Of a DNA stretch of 64,000 bases, positions 33,681-45,344 are shown one piece after another; the first letter of the stretch is position 1; every line of letters starts with the position of its first letter. Both the position numbers and the translations under genes were made by a program. The stretch comes from Ctenosaura bakeri (lineage: Eukaryota > Chordata > Lepidosauria > Squamata > Iguanidae), in the NCBI GenBank assembly GCA_948474755.1, contig CAOLHI010000249.1, forward strand, positions 992,001-1,056,000, given 5' to 3'. The notes under the pieces are model-generated. The model did not search any database. It saw only the letters and a list, made by a program, of their open reading frames with translations, and was not told the DNA's origin.

Positions 33681-34795
33681 AATGACAAAGTCCTATCCCC
33701 AGAATGGAACGTATTTGTGTGGTTTTTTTCATACTTTTTTACACGAAACACTCTGAAATTCAAATGATCTTGTGACAATTGGCCAGTTATTGAATGAGTA
33801 GTGTCTTAATATGATGAGAAGCCTTGAGACTGAGAACTAAGTTTTCTTTACATTCCTACTAGGTATAAATGATTATTAATAATCACATTCCTACAAGGTA
33901 TAAGTGATTAATAATAATCAACCTGTCATCATTTTGGTGTGTTTTTCTCTTTGTCTGGGATGCATAATTATTAACCTTATTCTTTATCATTCAGTTCTTG
34001 AGTTCCCAGATAGTCTACTCATAAAGCAGCTTGTTTATAATGTGCGTTGAATCAAGTTGCTATGGTTACTTAATGCCTACAGAAGAGAGAGCTTGTTTTC
34101 TTATCTGTGCAACTTTGGAGGAAGTCAGACTGGGTATTTATATCCTGAATGAAATACATTAAGTGAGAGACAATTGAGGCTGTGAGATGTTGGCTTCTTG
34201 CTCAGCATTGTGAATAATAGCTGCTCAGTGGATAATTAGAAATATTGGCTGCCTGGATTCACCCTTCAGATTTTTGTTTGAAAACAAGACATTAACAATT
34301 AATCAGCTTTCCAAGTACAGAAAGCTAGGGCTGAAATCCGTTTAACCCTTGCAAAGACTGGTGGAAATACTTTACAGCATCCAGATCTAAATGCGTGGTC
34401 TCTAGTTCTGCCTGATATAATCTCTGAGCATGACTGATAGAATTGATGCTGCCCTATCCCACAAGAAGGGATGCCAGACCTAAGGGGTCCCTGTGCCTAA
34501 CTACTGCAGGGTCTATTTCATTGCTAACCAGAAGTAGTGTCTTCTTAGTAACAGAAAATAATAATAATATACTAATCAGTGACTCCAACCTATTTGAATG
34601 CCACTAAACCTCTTCAGTATTTTCCTTTTTCTAGTGGTTTGATGTATTCCTTTCCGCAGATTTTGATTATCTAGCTGGATGACCCTGGCTTCAGGTAGTT
34701 ATTGGGAAGGTCCTCATTTTGTAAGTCTGTGTGGATCTAGAAACGTTCAGACATTGCTGGTCTGAGGTATTGATTCTGCACATAATCATCATCCC
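32275..34795. other. AT-rich, only microsatellites recognised
   Basis: It contains GA-rich (about 32818-32850) and CT-rich (about 33256-33272) tracts and a CA array. Also present is a local duplication: GGTATAAATGATTATTAATAATCA at 33862 and GGTATAAGTGATTAATAATAATCA at 33897. No exon-like sequence. Confidence 0.4.
33642..33676. repeat. (CA)n microsatellite
   Basis: About 17 CA dinucleotides without interruption. Confidence 0.97.
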
Positions 34796-34796
34796 A

Positions 34797-35990
34797 TTTT
34801 TTCCCCCCCGTTTGGGACTTAAGACAGCTTGCAGCAGTTAAAAGAGACAAAGTTCACAACCAGACTGATTGGAAAGTCTCAGATTTTAGGCCTGTTCTTT
34901 CTGATTTTATATTGGATTGAAATAAATTGATCAGAGAAGCTGGTATAAAATGTCTCCGATCATTCTGGGAGCTGACAGAAAACATTCTGGGATAAATAAA
35001 ATGTGCATGAATCTCCAAAGTAAAATGGAAAGAACCAGAACAAAATCTGGGACTTTCTAGTCTTTTTAGTCATCCTGGATGTGTCGATAGCTAAAAATAT
35101 AAGAAATATAAAGATTAAAAATATAATTAAACTATCCATAAAATTAAAACCAATTAAAAGCAAAACTATTAAAAATGACCAATGAAACACAGACAGTACA
35201 GCCCAGTTACAAAAACCTGTCCCTTTGAGCAGTCAGTCTTCCTGGGTCTGCTAAAATAATTTTTTTTAAAAAAGCTGCAACCTGCCTGAAAAAAGGTGAT
35301 AGGAAGGGTACCAGTCTAATCTCTCTTGGGAGGGAGTTCCAGAGCCTGAGAGTAGCCAACAAAAAGGCCCTCTCCCATGTTCCCACAAGATATACTTGAG
35401 AGGATGATGGGACAGAGAAAAGGGTCTCCTCAGCAAATCTCAAAACATGGGCAAATTTGTAAGGGAGACTATGATCCTTTAGATAAGCTGGGCTGAGCTA
35501 TATAAGGCTTTAAAGGTAACAGCCAGTGCTGTGAATTGTGCCTGAAAATGAACCAGCAGCTATTGCAGCTGTTGTAACAAGGGACTTCTGTGCTCCCTCT
35601 AGCCAGCTCCAGTTAAAAATCTGGCTCCAGCTTCTTGAACAACCTGAAGTTTCTGAACACTCTTCAGAGCCCCATATAAAGCACAACACAGCAATCCAAA
35701 CAGGTTTTAACTAAAGTGTGTGTCATTGTAGCCAGGTCTGATGTCTCAAGAAATGGGCACAGCTGGTGCACAAATCTTAACTGTGCAAAGGTGCGCCTGG
35801 CTACCACCCAGACCTGAGCGCCCAGGCTCAGGACTGAATCCAGGAGTACACCAAACTGAAAACCTGTATCTTCAGGAGGACTTTAACCTCATCCAGCATA
35901 GGCTGCTTTCAGCTGACCAGGAGCACCTATGTTTTGTCTGGATTAAATTTCAGTTTGTTTGCCTGATGACAGTCACTAGCTTAGAACTAA
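34797..35990 (-). mobile_element. L2 LINE, 3' part (left of nested insertions)
   Basis: The L2 3' end (CCCCGTTTGGGACTTAAGACAGCTTGCAGC) is followed leftwards on the minus strand by an A-rich stretch and the upstream segment TCTCTTGGGAGGGAGTTCCAGAGCCTGAGAG. Further 3'-region sequence then runs up to 35990. The element is split there by a family B MITE and continues at 41891. A 225-bp inverted-repeat piece interrupts it at about 34859-35083. Confidence 0.75.
34859..35083. mobile_element. Possible inverted-repeat transposon remnant in L2
   Basis: CAGACTGATTGGAAAGTCTCAGATTTT at the left pairs imperfectly with AAAATCTGGGACTTTCTAGTCTTT at the right. The enclosed sequence is foreign to L2, and L2 sequence lies on both sides. 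The class is unknown. Confidence 0.4.
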
Positions 35991-36489
35991 AGGCCTTTCC
36001 ACACTACATTGTTATAGTGCTATTATCTCTTTTTTTAATTTAATTTTTATTAAAAACAAGGGAATTATACACAATACTTATAATTTAACTTGTTTCGTCT
36101 TGTACATCATTCATGCATAAAGTCCTCTGTTTGTTCTTTCCATACATTGATATCAGGCATTTCTTATTGTTTCATATATTCAATCCCTCTTTTTCTCTCC
36201 CTCCCTAACTCCCCTCCCCTCCCCCTCCCCTTCCCTTTATATAGCCATCCCGCTCCCTCCTGGTCTTTCCCCTTCACTCCCTCCCCGCTTCTTCCAGTCC
36301 TTATTCTGCGCTTTCTCCACTCCACATTCTTTATTTCCTTTCTTATACTAAACCTCCTTCATGAGAAATCTCTTTTTGTTGTTGTAATCTACCTTAATTA
36401 GTAATTAATTTTTTCCCTTCTTCCCTCTATATTCCTTCCTTACTGTAAATGTTACCCTTTGCATTTCTTTCTTCTATTCTTTACCTTCT

Positions 36490-37798
36490 TCATCTCTTCT
36501 TCACCCATCTAATTATTTCTTCCCACTGCTTTTCGAATTGTTGAGTTGAATTACCTTTCAAGTTGTTGGATAATTTTTCCATTTCAATAATGTCCATCAC
36601 TTTTATTTTCCATTCTTCCTGAGGGGGTTCTTTTTCTTCTTTCCAATATGTTGCGTAATTCAACCTTGCAGCTGTTATTAGATTTAACAATATTTTCCTT
36701 TTACTCTTCATTTGGCTATTCTCTTCAATCAAGTTTAATAAATATATCTCCAGGGTCATTTCGAATTTCACCTTTAGCAGCTTGGTTATGCTGTCATGAA
36801 TCTTTTCCCAATATTTTTTAGCTGTAGGGCATAGCCACCTTATATGAAAATAAGTTCCCATTGTTTTTCCACATTTCCAAGCATTTCCCATCACCTTTTC
36901 TTGTTATTTTCATTAATTTCTTGGGAGTCATATACCAACGATGCATTGATTTATAAAGGTTTTCTCTCAATGTCAAACTTTGGGTAAATTTTATATCTTC
37001 CTTCCATATTTTTTCCCATTTTTCCTACTCTATACTGTGGCCAACATTATGTGCCCATTTTATCATATAATCCTTAATCCGTTCCTAATCCAATTCTCTT
37101 TCCAATAGAATTTTATAGATTTTAGAAATCGTTTTTTTCTCATTTTTCATTAAAATTTCATCTAATTTGTTCTTTTCCCGTTCCCATCCTGTAGTTTTTA
37201 AATCCATTTTATACTTTTCTTTTATTTGTTGATAAGGAAACCAATCCACTTCCATGTTCTGTTCTTTTAATTCAACTCTAGTCTTTATCACCGGTGTTCT
37301 TCCTTCCCATCTTATTAAATCTGTGTATCTTAGTATTCCTCCTTGTTTTGGTTCTGTTATTCTAAAAGCTTCTTGAGGTGATGTCCACATAAGCAATTTA
37401 CTGTAAAAATTCTTGTTGATCATCTGCCACGTTCTCATCAAGGGTCTCCTAATGTAATGGTCTCTGAATTCTCTGTTTATCTCTGCCTTGTTATAACATA
37501 GGTATCCATGCCATCCAAAATGTACATTAAATCCTTCTAATTCCAATAGTTTATGATTTTTTAATTGTATCCATTCTTTTATCCATTCTAGACAGCATGT
37601 TTGATAATATACTTCTAAATGTGGTAGTCCAAATCCTCCTCTCTCTTTGCTATCCTGTAATACTTTCATTTTTATTCTTGGTTTCTTCCCTGCCCATACG
37701 AATTTTGAAATCTCTTTATTCCAACTTACAAATGGTTTTTTATTGTTTATTATTGGAAGATTTTGGAACAGGAACATGATCTTTGGAAGTATCGTCAT
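36490..37798 (-). pseudogene. L1 ORF2, C-terminal region
   Basis: Frames 37085-37798 (237 codons) and 36490-36894 (134 codons) carry the L1 ORF2 region after the RT palm. Motifs include WAGKKPRIKMKVLQ, GGFGLPHLEVYYQ and later HIRWLCPTAKKYW. That last region corresponds to the C-terminal nucleic-acid-binding part of L1 ORF2. The gap between the two frames contains stops and at least one shift. Confidence 0.85.
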
Positions 37799-37895
37799 CT
37801 TTATGGTGTTTATCCGTCCTAATAGTGAAAGTTCTAGTTTGCTCCATTTCTGTAAGTCTGTTTTAATTTGATTCCATGTTTTTTTTATAGTTGTT

Positions 37896-39099
37896 TTAAT
37901 ATAATTCCAAATTTTTCTTTGTAATGCAAATACCCAAATATCTTACTTTTTTCTCTATATTAAATCCAGAGATTTCTCTCAGCTTTTCCTCTTCTTTTTT
38001 AGTCATATTCATTGTTAATAATGATGATTTATTCTTATTTATCTTGGGACCAGCTACTTGTCCATATTCTTTCAATTCTCCTAGCAGATTAGGCAACGTT
38101 TCTCTTGGTTCTTCTAAAAATACAACCATGTCGTCTGCAAAAGCTCTTACTTTGTGTTCATTCTTCTTAATCTTTACCCCTCTTATCTGATTTGATTCTC
38201 TGATTTTGTTGTTCAAAATCTCCAATGTCATAATATATAAGAGTGGTAAGAGTGGGCATCCTTGTCTCACCCCTTTGAAATCTTAAACACTCTGGATCTT
38301 TCCCCGTTAATCATCAAATTCGCCTTTTGATCTTTGTAAATCACGTCTATCGACTCTTTGAACTTTCCTTCACAGCCATACTCTTCTATATTATTTTTCA
38401 TAAATTCTCAAGAGATATTATCAAAGGCCTTCTCCCCATCGAGAAAAGCCATTGCAAATTTTTTTCCAGGGTTTTTATCGTAATATTCTATGCAATTTAG
38501 TACTGTTCTTATATTTTCTTTGAGATTTCTGCCTGATAGAAAACCTGTTTGGTCCTCGTGAATATAGTCTTGAAGTATCCTTTTTAATCTTCTACTTAAT
38601 ATTGCTGTGAACATTTTATAATCGATATTTAAGAGTGATATCGGTCTATAGTTTCTCACATCTTTAGTATCCTTCCCTTCTTTGGGAATCAAAATAATAT
38701 TTGAATCCCCCCATGTATTTGGTCTTTTTTCTATTGATAATACCTTTATCATCTGGTAATATGGTGTTGTCAGTTCATCTTGCAGCTTTTTGTAATAAGT
38801 TGCCGTGAATCGATCCGGTCCTGGGATTTTCCTTCTTTTAGTTCTTTGAATGCTTCTGTTACTTCACTCATGGTAATTGGGGAGTTTAAGTGTTTTTGAT
38901 GGTCCTCCGAGATCTTCTTTATTTTTTGCTTTTTAAAATATCTCTCTGTTCCATTTTTTTGTTGATGGGTTGTCTCTTTTCCTGTAAATAGCTTTTCATA
39001 ATACTTTAAGAATATCTGCATAATTTTCTCTTGGTCTGTAAATACATTTTTCCCCTCTCTTATTTCTGTAATTATATTCTTTTCCCTCTTTTTCTTCAA
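37896..39099 (-). pseudogene. L1 ORF2, reverse transcriptase region
   Basis: Three consecutive minus-strand frames cover the RT. 38770-39099 gives the lead-in (ITMSEVTEAFKELKEGKSQD). 38408-38752 gives NYRPISLLNIDYKMF and HEDQTGFLSGRN, ending in a FLDGEKAFDN-type motif. 37896-38270 gives RQGCPL, LYIMTLEIL and the catalytic FADD with MVVF. Breaks fall between frames near 38760, 38400 and 38275. All catalytic blocks are recognisable, but the protein cannot be made in one piece. Confidence 0.88.
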
Positions 39100-39111
39100 T
39101 CTATAAGAAAG

Positions 39112-39393
39112 TCACCTCCCTATTTTATTAGCATGCTCAAAGTGATGACACTTCAAATATGTCAATTTTCTTTCTATCTCTTCCATTGTTAATTGGGATA
39201 TTTCTTTTTGAATTATTTTTATTTCATAATTTACTCTTTTCTTATCTATGCTTCCCTTTAATTCCTCTTGTTTTTCTTGCAGTTGCAATGACAAGTTTCT
39301 AAATTTTTCCTCTTTTTTCTTTTTCTGTAAATATTGTTGCTGTAAGAAGAAACCTCGCATTACAGCTTTGCTTGTGTCCCAGATCGTACTCAT
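39112..39393 (-). pseudogene. L1 ORF2 segment between endonuclease and RT
   Basis: A 93-codon frame with a Lys/Glu-rich helical stretch (YLQKKKKEEKFRNLSLQLQ, ERKLTYLKCHHFEHANKIGR). It corresponds to the linker preceding the RT in L1 ORF2. It is separated from the flanking segments by stops. Confidence 0.75.
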
Positions 39394-39530
39394 TTTGGTC
39401 CCCTCTTTAATGTTTTCTTGAAAAAAAAATTCAAATTTACCTTCGCCTTTTTAAAAATGTCTTCATCTTTTAGGAGGTTATCATTCAATCTCCAGTTAAA
39501 ACTGTTTCTTCATCTCCTTAAAAATCAAAA

Positions 39531-40105
39531 TTACTGGGTTGTGGTCTGATGCAAGTTTGGGAAGTATTTCTGTTTTTTTTTTATTTCTTTTAGTAAATTC
39601 TTAGACACTAAGATCATATCTATTCTTGACAATGTTAAATATGTTTCCAAGTAGAATGTGTACTCTTTTTCCATGGGTTGGAGAAATCTCCAAGAATCTA
39701 CTATTGTTAAGTTTTGTGTCATTTCAAAAAAGTTTTCAGCAATCTCCCTTGGTCTTTCTTTTTATTCTTCTTGCTTGTTTGTTTATCTTTCTCTATATTC
39801 CATACCCCATTCCAATCTCCCGCCAAGATCAAATTCTTGTATTCATATTCTTGAATCAGGTCATCTAAATTTTTGTAAAATTCCTCCTTCTTTTCATTTG
39901 GTGCATATATACCCACAAATAGAATCTTCTTGTTGTTGATCTGTATTTCTATCCTTATAATCCTTCCTTCTTCGTCTTTAAATATTAATTTTGCTGGTAT
40001 CTTTTTGTGGACATAGACGGCCACTCCTCTTTTTTTCTTTTCATACAATGTCGTGTAACATTCTCCTAATTTTTTATTCTTCAAATATACTCTTCACTTG
40101 TCTAC
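39531..40105 (-). pseudogene. L1 ORF2 endonuclease, N-terminus missing
   Basis: The APE-type endonuclease that nicks target DNA is partly encoded: KKRGVAVYVHKKIPAKL, LFVGIYAPNEKKEEFY, LILAGDWNGVW (with the catalytic GDWN-type aspartate), then TLSRIDMILVS in a shifted frame at 39531-39722. The first ~60-70 residues, which should include the WN-N catalytic asparagine motif, are absent. The frame ends next to the SINE at 40112. Confidence 0.85.
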
Positions 40106-40111
40106 TTTTTA

Positions 40112-40362
40112 TTTTTTTTTAATTTTTATTTATTTATTTGTATCCCGCCTCTCCATATGGATCGAGACGGCAAACAACTTACAAATAGCATGTATTTCGA
40201 AACATTTCTATACATGCTTCCAACAAGCTGGGTACTCATTTTACCGACCTGCAAAAGGATGGAAGGCTGAGTCAACCTTGGAGCGGGGCAGGATCAAACT
40301 CACAACCTTGTGGCTTGCAGTACTGGCATTTAACCACTGCGCCACCACAGCTCCTATACTTT
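40112..40362 (-). mobile_element. tRNA-derived SINE inside the L1
   Basis: On the minus strand the head is GTGGTGGCGCAGTGGTTAAATG (A box, complement of 40331-40344). A B-box-like GGTTGTGAGTTTGATCC (complement of about 40290-40307) follows. Then comes the body GACTCAGCCTTCCATCC and an L2-like tail GGCGGGATACAAATAAATAAAT at the low coordinate. It is a different SINE type from the ACA-tailed copies. No clear target duplication was found. Confidence 0.85.
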
Positions 40363-40364
40363 AT

Positions 40365-41712
40365 ACTTCTATAAATCAGTTCATCAATTCATATCAAATT
40401 AAATCAGATCCCCCAGCCCTCCTCTCTCCCCCTCCCGCCTCCCTTTTAATGTTTATTACCCCTCCCCCTTATCAGTTAATTAATCCCTTTCTCCCTTCCC
40501 CCAAACCCCAAAATTTTCTGTTGTCTTCTTCTTGTTTCCTCTCCTCCTCTTTCCCTTCAGTGTTGGAGGTTGAGAAAAGAGGAAAGGCTTTCTTCCTGGC
40601 GGGTTGAACTCTACCTCTTAACTTGCTGGCTTGACTTCTCTCTCCCTTCTTGTCACTGTCTTGTCTCCTCTCTCCGCTTTTTTTCCCTTCCTATTACAGT
40701 TCTAATATGGTCACTTTAAGTCCGATCCGATCCTACCTTTCATGTTTTTTTCTCTCCACAATCTATATTAAGTAGTCCTTCTCTTCCCAATTAATTCTAT
40801 TTCAGTTCTAATAAAGACGTTTTAAGTCCCCTCTCATCCTAATTCCTGATTTTGTTAGTCTTTTGTGCTCAGTCCTCCATACATTCAAATAAGTCCATTC
40901 ACTCTCTTACTTGTTGATCTCAGTCCTTCCTCTCTTATATCCAATCTTGGTCTTGAAAAGTTTTAAGCTTCTTTTACAATCTCGTTCGTATTTCTCTGTC
41001 TTTGTAGTCTGTCAGCGTTTCTGTGTCTTTACACCTCCACCATTTTCCTGTTCTATTCTTTGCCCTCTGTCGTTATGTTCTGTGTTTGTTTTATTTTATT
41101 TTGATATTTGATGTAAATAGTCCTTGTTTATTCCTCTTTCAAACCCTTTCTTTCCTTAATCTGGTGTGTTCCTTTTCTTTTTCCTTTTGTCCCACCCTTC
41201 AGTCTTTTTTCCCCCCTTCTCTCTCAGTCTCTGTCCGCTTTACTCTTCTCTGTCCCTATCCACCACATTTCCTCTTACAGTACTGTTTTTTTCTTTTCGT
41301 TCTGGGTCCCCTACTTATTCCTCGCTTCTCTTTGGTTTTAAATTGTCACTGTCAGTGGTAAGACTGGCTTTTTGTTAGGTTTAAAGTGAGAGCTTGGGGT
41401 GGTTATTCATGATTATTTTCTTATAGTTAAAAAAAAGGCTGTCGCCGGCACTAGGCAGGTTCTCCCTGGTCTGAGCCCGATGACGTCTGCTCCACCAACT
41501 TGATCCCACCCGCTGACAACTCTCCTTCTCCTCTCCTCATCACCGCTGGGTCTTTCGTTGACTCCGTGAGCCGCTCCGGATCCCCTTTCCCGGTTGGATC
41601 TTTTTAGATCTCCATAGGATCCTCTCGTGATCTTTCTTCTAGTCTGACTCAGCGACAGCCCAGGAGTGTAAAACTCAGGCTGCCATCTGTGCCGACATGT
41701 CAGCTGGAAGTC
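40365..41712 (-). other. L1 5' region, pyrimidine-rich on the plus strand
   Basis: Long runs of CT-rich sequence give 66-112-codon plus-strand frames that are composition artefacts. The outermost ~250 bp (41450-41712) is mixed-composition, CpG-containing L1 5' UTR. On the minus strand I see no coiled-coil ORF1. Confidence 0.6.
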
Positions 41713-41890
41713 TAGTGCTATTATTTCACTGTCAACATCTTGTGGAATTCTGGAGTTTGCAGTTTACTGAGGCCAAAGAGCTCTCTGGCTGAGAATTCCA
41801 AATGTTTCTCCCTAAACTGCAAATCCCAGGATTCCACAGGATGTTGACAGTGGAATAATAGCACTATAACAGTATTGGGTGGAAAGGCCC

Positions 41891-42790
41891 TAAGAAATCA
41901 TCCTGGGATTGAGATGGAAAGGAGTACTAGAGCTGGATGTTATCCTAGCGCTGGACCTTAAAATTCAGACTATTTCTCCCGGCAGTTTCCTGTATATGTT
42001 AGATAGCGTGGGGAGCAAAAAGAACCCTGAGGGACCCAAAGGCCAATGGCCAAGGGCTTGAATAGGGTTTCCCTAACACCACCTTCTGGATTCACCCCTC
42101 CAGGAAGGAACAGAATTACTGTAAAATAGTGCCTCTGAGTCCCATCTCAGCTGGATGGCCAAGAAGGATACCATGATCAATGGTATCAAAAGCCACTGAG
42201 AAGTTCAGCACAATTAACAGGGTCATACTACCTCTGTCCAGTTCCCACTGCAGGTCATGCACCAAGGTGACCAAGACATTTTCTGTCCCATAGCCAGATC
42301 TGAAAACAGATTTAAATGGATCTAGATAATCCATATTATCCAGAAATCCTTGGAGCTGGGAAGCCAGCACACACTCTAGAACCTGACCTAAATGGAATGT
42401 TGGAAGCTGGCCAATCATTATCCAATACTGTGGGATCAAGGAAGGGCTTTTTAAGAAGTGTTGTTACAACTGTGACTGTTAGGCATGATGGAACTCTGCT
42501 TATTTTAATGAGACATTGACCACTCTGTCTACCCACTCAGCTAGTCCTCCCCTAACTTATTTGATAAGCCAAGGAAGCCAAGCTCTCACCTCTCCAAAAA
42601 TCCTGTCCACATCTTCAAGTTGTATAAATTGAGAAGTATCCATTGACCCTGGGGAAGCAGGGGCCAAAGTTAAATCCACTTGATCAGGATTGATTATAGC
42701 TTCCAAGTCAGAGCAGATCCAAGTTACTTTATTTGCAAAGTACTGGGAAAGTTGTTCACAGTGGGTTGTCAAGCAGTCTGAATTCTCCTC
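41891..42790 (-). mobile_element. L2 LINE, coding part (right of nested insertions)
   Basis: Continuation of the L2 copy that begins at 34797. It holds decayed RT coding sequence on the minus strand and ends near 42790. The MITE with its TAA duplication is the junction. Confidence 0.8.
42116..42772 (-). pseudogene. L2 reverse transcriptase fragment
   Basis: 42557-42772 gives the pre-RT segment (LSQYFANKVTWICSDLEAI). Around 42336-42536 is LLKKPFLDPTVLDNDWPASN-like sequence, an RT entry motif. 42116-42439 gives LDPFKSVFRSGYGTENVLV and NFSVAFDTIDHGILLGH, the L2 RT motifs A-region. Frames shift between these blocks. The FADD-containing palm is not present downstream, so the copy is internally deleted or very decayed. 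Confidence 0.8.
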
Positions 42791-42954
42791 TTAGGCTTAT
42801 GTAAAAGGCTCTTGACCACACAAAACAGCTCCACATTGAGTCTTTTCAGTTTATGGTGCCTGTGTTGCCCTGGAATAGACACTTAAATATGTTGTAACTT
42901 TACTTTATTGTCTTGATCCTAATGACCTTAAGGTTATAGACATGCTGCTTTCTC

Positions 42955-43020
42955 CACTTTTTCATAGCAGGCAGTTGGACTCAATGGCCTCTGTGGTCTC
43001 TTCCAACTCTATGATTCTTC
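42955..43020 (+). mobile_element. CR1 3' tail
   Basis: GGACTCAATGGCCTCTGTGGTCTCTTCCAACTCTATGATTC is the CR1 3' end, here on the plus strand, unlike the other CR1 copies in the window. Confidence 0.85.
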
Positions 43021-44940
43021 ACACCCACAACCCTGTGAGGTAGTTCAGACTGAGAGAATGTGACTGGCCCAAGGACAACTGATGTGCTTAGTGGCTTAGT
43101 GAAGACTAGAAATCACAATTCCCAGCACTGTAAAGACCATGCTATACTTGTTGCTTGTGTGGATCTCCTGCTCACAGTTGCATGCCCCTAGGAGTGACTC
43201 AAATAGGCCTCCATACTCACATGGACAGGTATAGCATAGGATATAAATCTCATCCTCACAATCACATTCTGTCTGACTTTACTACAAAGCTAATCTCCTG
43301 CTGAACTTCCTTTTAGATGTTAGTTTCTTGCACCCCTGTTGACAATTTCAATAAATATGGCCTCATTTAACCATATACCTGTGTCTTATCTCCTTATTTC
43401 TGGCTCTGTCTGCAATGAAAATCTGTTTAAGAGGCCATTATGATAGGTATCTTCCTGCAAAGAAATGTCCCTTACAAATCCCCAAAGTACCAAAATGAAT
43501 ATAGTTCTACTTTAGTTTTATTAGAAAAATACCTGTATTAAGCAGTCAGTCCCTAGAGTGTTAGCTTGACTCTGCTTTCACAATCTATTTTTATTCAACT
43601 ATTCTCTTTCAATTTACATATGACATTTCTCCTTGACATAGCTTTAAGCCTGACTGGTAAGGATCTATACTTTCCAATTCTACTACCCAATTTGCAAAAG
43701 CATAAATCCACAAACATTTGAAATAACCTTAACAACTGCACATGAATCTGTATGCCAAAGTCTTCTTATTTTAAAATTCATTTTGACTCTACCTGTTTGC
43801 TTTTCTGCTAAGCTGTTATAATTTTCAGAGACTTGGAATAATATCAGAAATTGGGTATGTGCCCAGCCAATTTCAGTTTTTTCCAAGAGCTTAGCAGTTG
43901 TAAATCAATTATGTTAAAAAATATTGGAATGTCCAGCTTGAAGACTACCCCAAAATCATTCTAATATTTGTAGAGAAACATCTGGAGCAAGCTGACAAAA
44001 TGAAACCGTTCTTGTTTACCACATCAAGTTAGCTTTGGGCATGGCACAGACTGTGAGATTTTCAATGAGACAACTCTAGAAGACCTGTCAAGGAGGTTGG
44101 ATCAGTCTTTGCAGATTAATGGCATCAGTTTGACAGAGGTTAATAGGACTGCATTGCCTAAGTTAACTGGTTTTCAGCAACATTTAGCATGAAAGTGCTA
44201 AATGGTTTTCAGCAGTTATGACAAACACTGAACACATGCCCGCAGGCATCGTTATCCTTGGATGGTTACCTCCATTAGGATTACCCAAAGCTTGGAAATG
44301 TTAGTTTTTGTATCACACTTCTCAGAATTCCCCAGTCACCAGGCCATCCAAACAAATTTTGGGAGCATATTCTACATTGGTAAATGATTTTCTTGAATGT
44401 TTCTTTCTAGTATTTAGTGTGGGCTTTGTATCCACCTAGATCTAGAAACCTGTTATGTCCCAGAGGGTGTTTGCTGATGGGAAGGGAAGGAGGAGGCAAA
44501 CAAATTGTTCAGTTTTTCCTCAGTTTCTGGTGTTACCAATGGGGGGGTGGGGGGAGAGATTAAAGAATGTGAAACCTATCACATTGCAATTTACAAGTGG
44601 CAATCATGACAATGTAGCTGGTTGTGACACCATTAGTGCAGATGCACTAACACAGACCTTACTTCCTGATCAAGAATCAGATCATCAAATCATGGAAGAC
44701 TCCCAGAAGAGAAAAAAGGTTTTCTAGAAAATTGTTCAAGAAACCTCTGAAAATGAACCACTAATGGAGTTTGCTCATTCATTTTCAGTGAGGGTGTGGA
44801 AAAGATGACCTTTCAGCAAACTGCAACAAGCTTTCTTCCTGCCCTCCCTAGCAAAATCCTTCTCAAACGCTTCTGTTAACTCCTAACAGTAAGCCATCAG
44901 TAGTTAATGGTTGTGAGGCAATGAATTTGCTTTGGCTTTT
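43021..44940. other. Nothing recognised
   Basis: AT-rich, with frames of at most 90 codons and no domain. A G-run (GGGGGGGTGGGGGGAG) at 44540-44555 is the only compositional oddity. Confidence 0.4.
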
Positions 44941-44942
44941 TA

Positions 44943-45344
44943 GGCCATTTCCACACCTTACCTGCTCCCGTTGTCCTCCCTTCACAATCCAGCCCCTGCT
45001 GGAAAGGGAGTGCAACAGGAATGCTCCCCTTCACGTGTGACTGGCTCCCTGTGGAAGGAAATACAAGCAACACTCGTCTGCTTTCTGTAGTTCAACTGGG
45101 CTCTTTCTCATGCTGAGCTGGGGAAGGAAGTGCTTCCTGCACTTCTGCATGGCTGGGAAGAATTGGACCATTGTGCATTCATCACAGGAGCTTAATGGAT
45201 TTATTCCATTAGGCAAATATCCCGCAATCGTGATGGGTGGGGGTGGGATAGCAGTGGAACCTCAATGATGCTGTGCAGAAGCACAACCCATGGACCACTG
45301 ACATCTCGTTCCCATAGTGGGACTGTGGTGCTATGCAGAAAAGG
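44943..45344 (+). mobile_element. Divergent family A-like element
   Basis: It starts GGCCATTTCCACACCTTACCTGC after TTA. This combines the family B-type terminus base (A at position 5) with the CACCTTACC subterminal motif of family A. A GGGGAAGGAAGTGCTTCCTGCACTTC hairpin lies at about 45120. The right end near GCTATGCAGAAAAGG is a weak match. Boundaries on that side are uncertain. Confidence 0.45.

Larger units (their letters stand above)
36027..41712 (-). mobile_element. L1 LINE, 5.69 kb, with 12-bp TSD
   Basis: The target duplication TAGTGCTATTAT is at 36015-36026 and 41713-41724. On the minus strand the order is: a 5' region (41712 to about 40370, purine-rich on that strand), a SINE insertion, endonuclease, reverse transcriptase and a C-terminal region. 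A 3' UTR follows with a G-rich polypurine tract (complement of 36190-36300) and an A-rich end. ORF2 is broken by several stops and shifts. No ORF1-like coding region is recognisable. A perfect 12-bp duplication suggests modest age despite the broken frames. Confidence 0.92.
35991..41890. mobile_element. Family B MITE, 202 bp, split by an L1 (TSD TAA)
   Basis: The left piece, 35991-36026, starts AGGCCTTTCCACACTACATTG. The right piece, 41725-41890, ends GGGTGGAAAGGCCC. Together they are 36 + 166 = 202 bp, the family B length. The flanks are TAA at 35988-35990 and TAA at 41891-41893, inside L2. The intervening sequence is one L1 plus one copy of its target duplication. Confidence 0.92.

Noticed and set aside
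40112..40362. A-box and B-box motifs suggesting a tRNA gene
   Set aside because: The sequence lacks a complete cloverleaf and continues into a SINE body and AATA tail, so it is a tRNA-derived SINE.
40980..41380. Overlapping plus-strand frames of 66-112 codons rich in Phe, Ser, Leu and Pro
   Set aside because: Composition artefact of the pyrimidine-rich complement of the L1 5' region; the frames overlap in different phases.
35991..41890. Family B halves at 35991 and 41725 as two separate truncated MITEs
   Set aside because: They abut the L1 exactly at its 12-bp duplication and sum to 202 bp, so they are one interrupted element.
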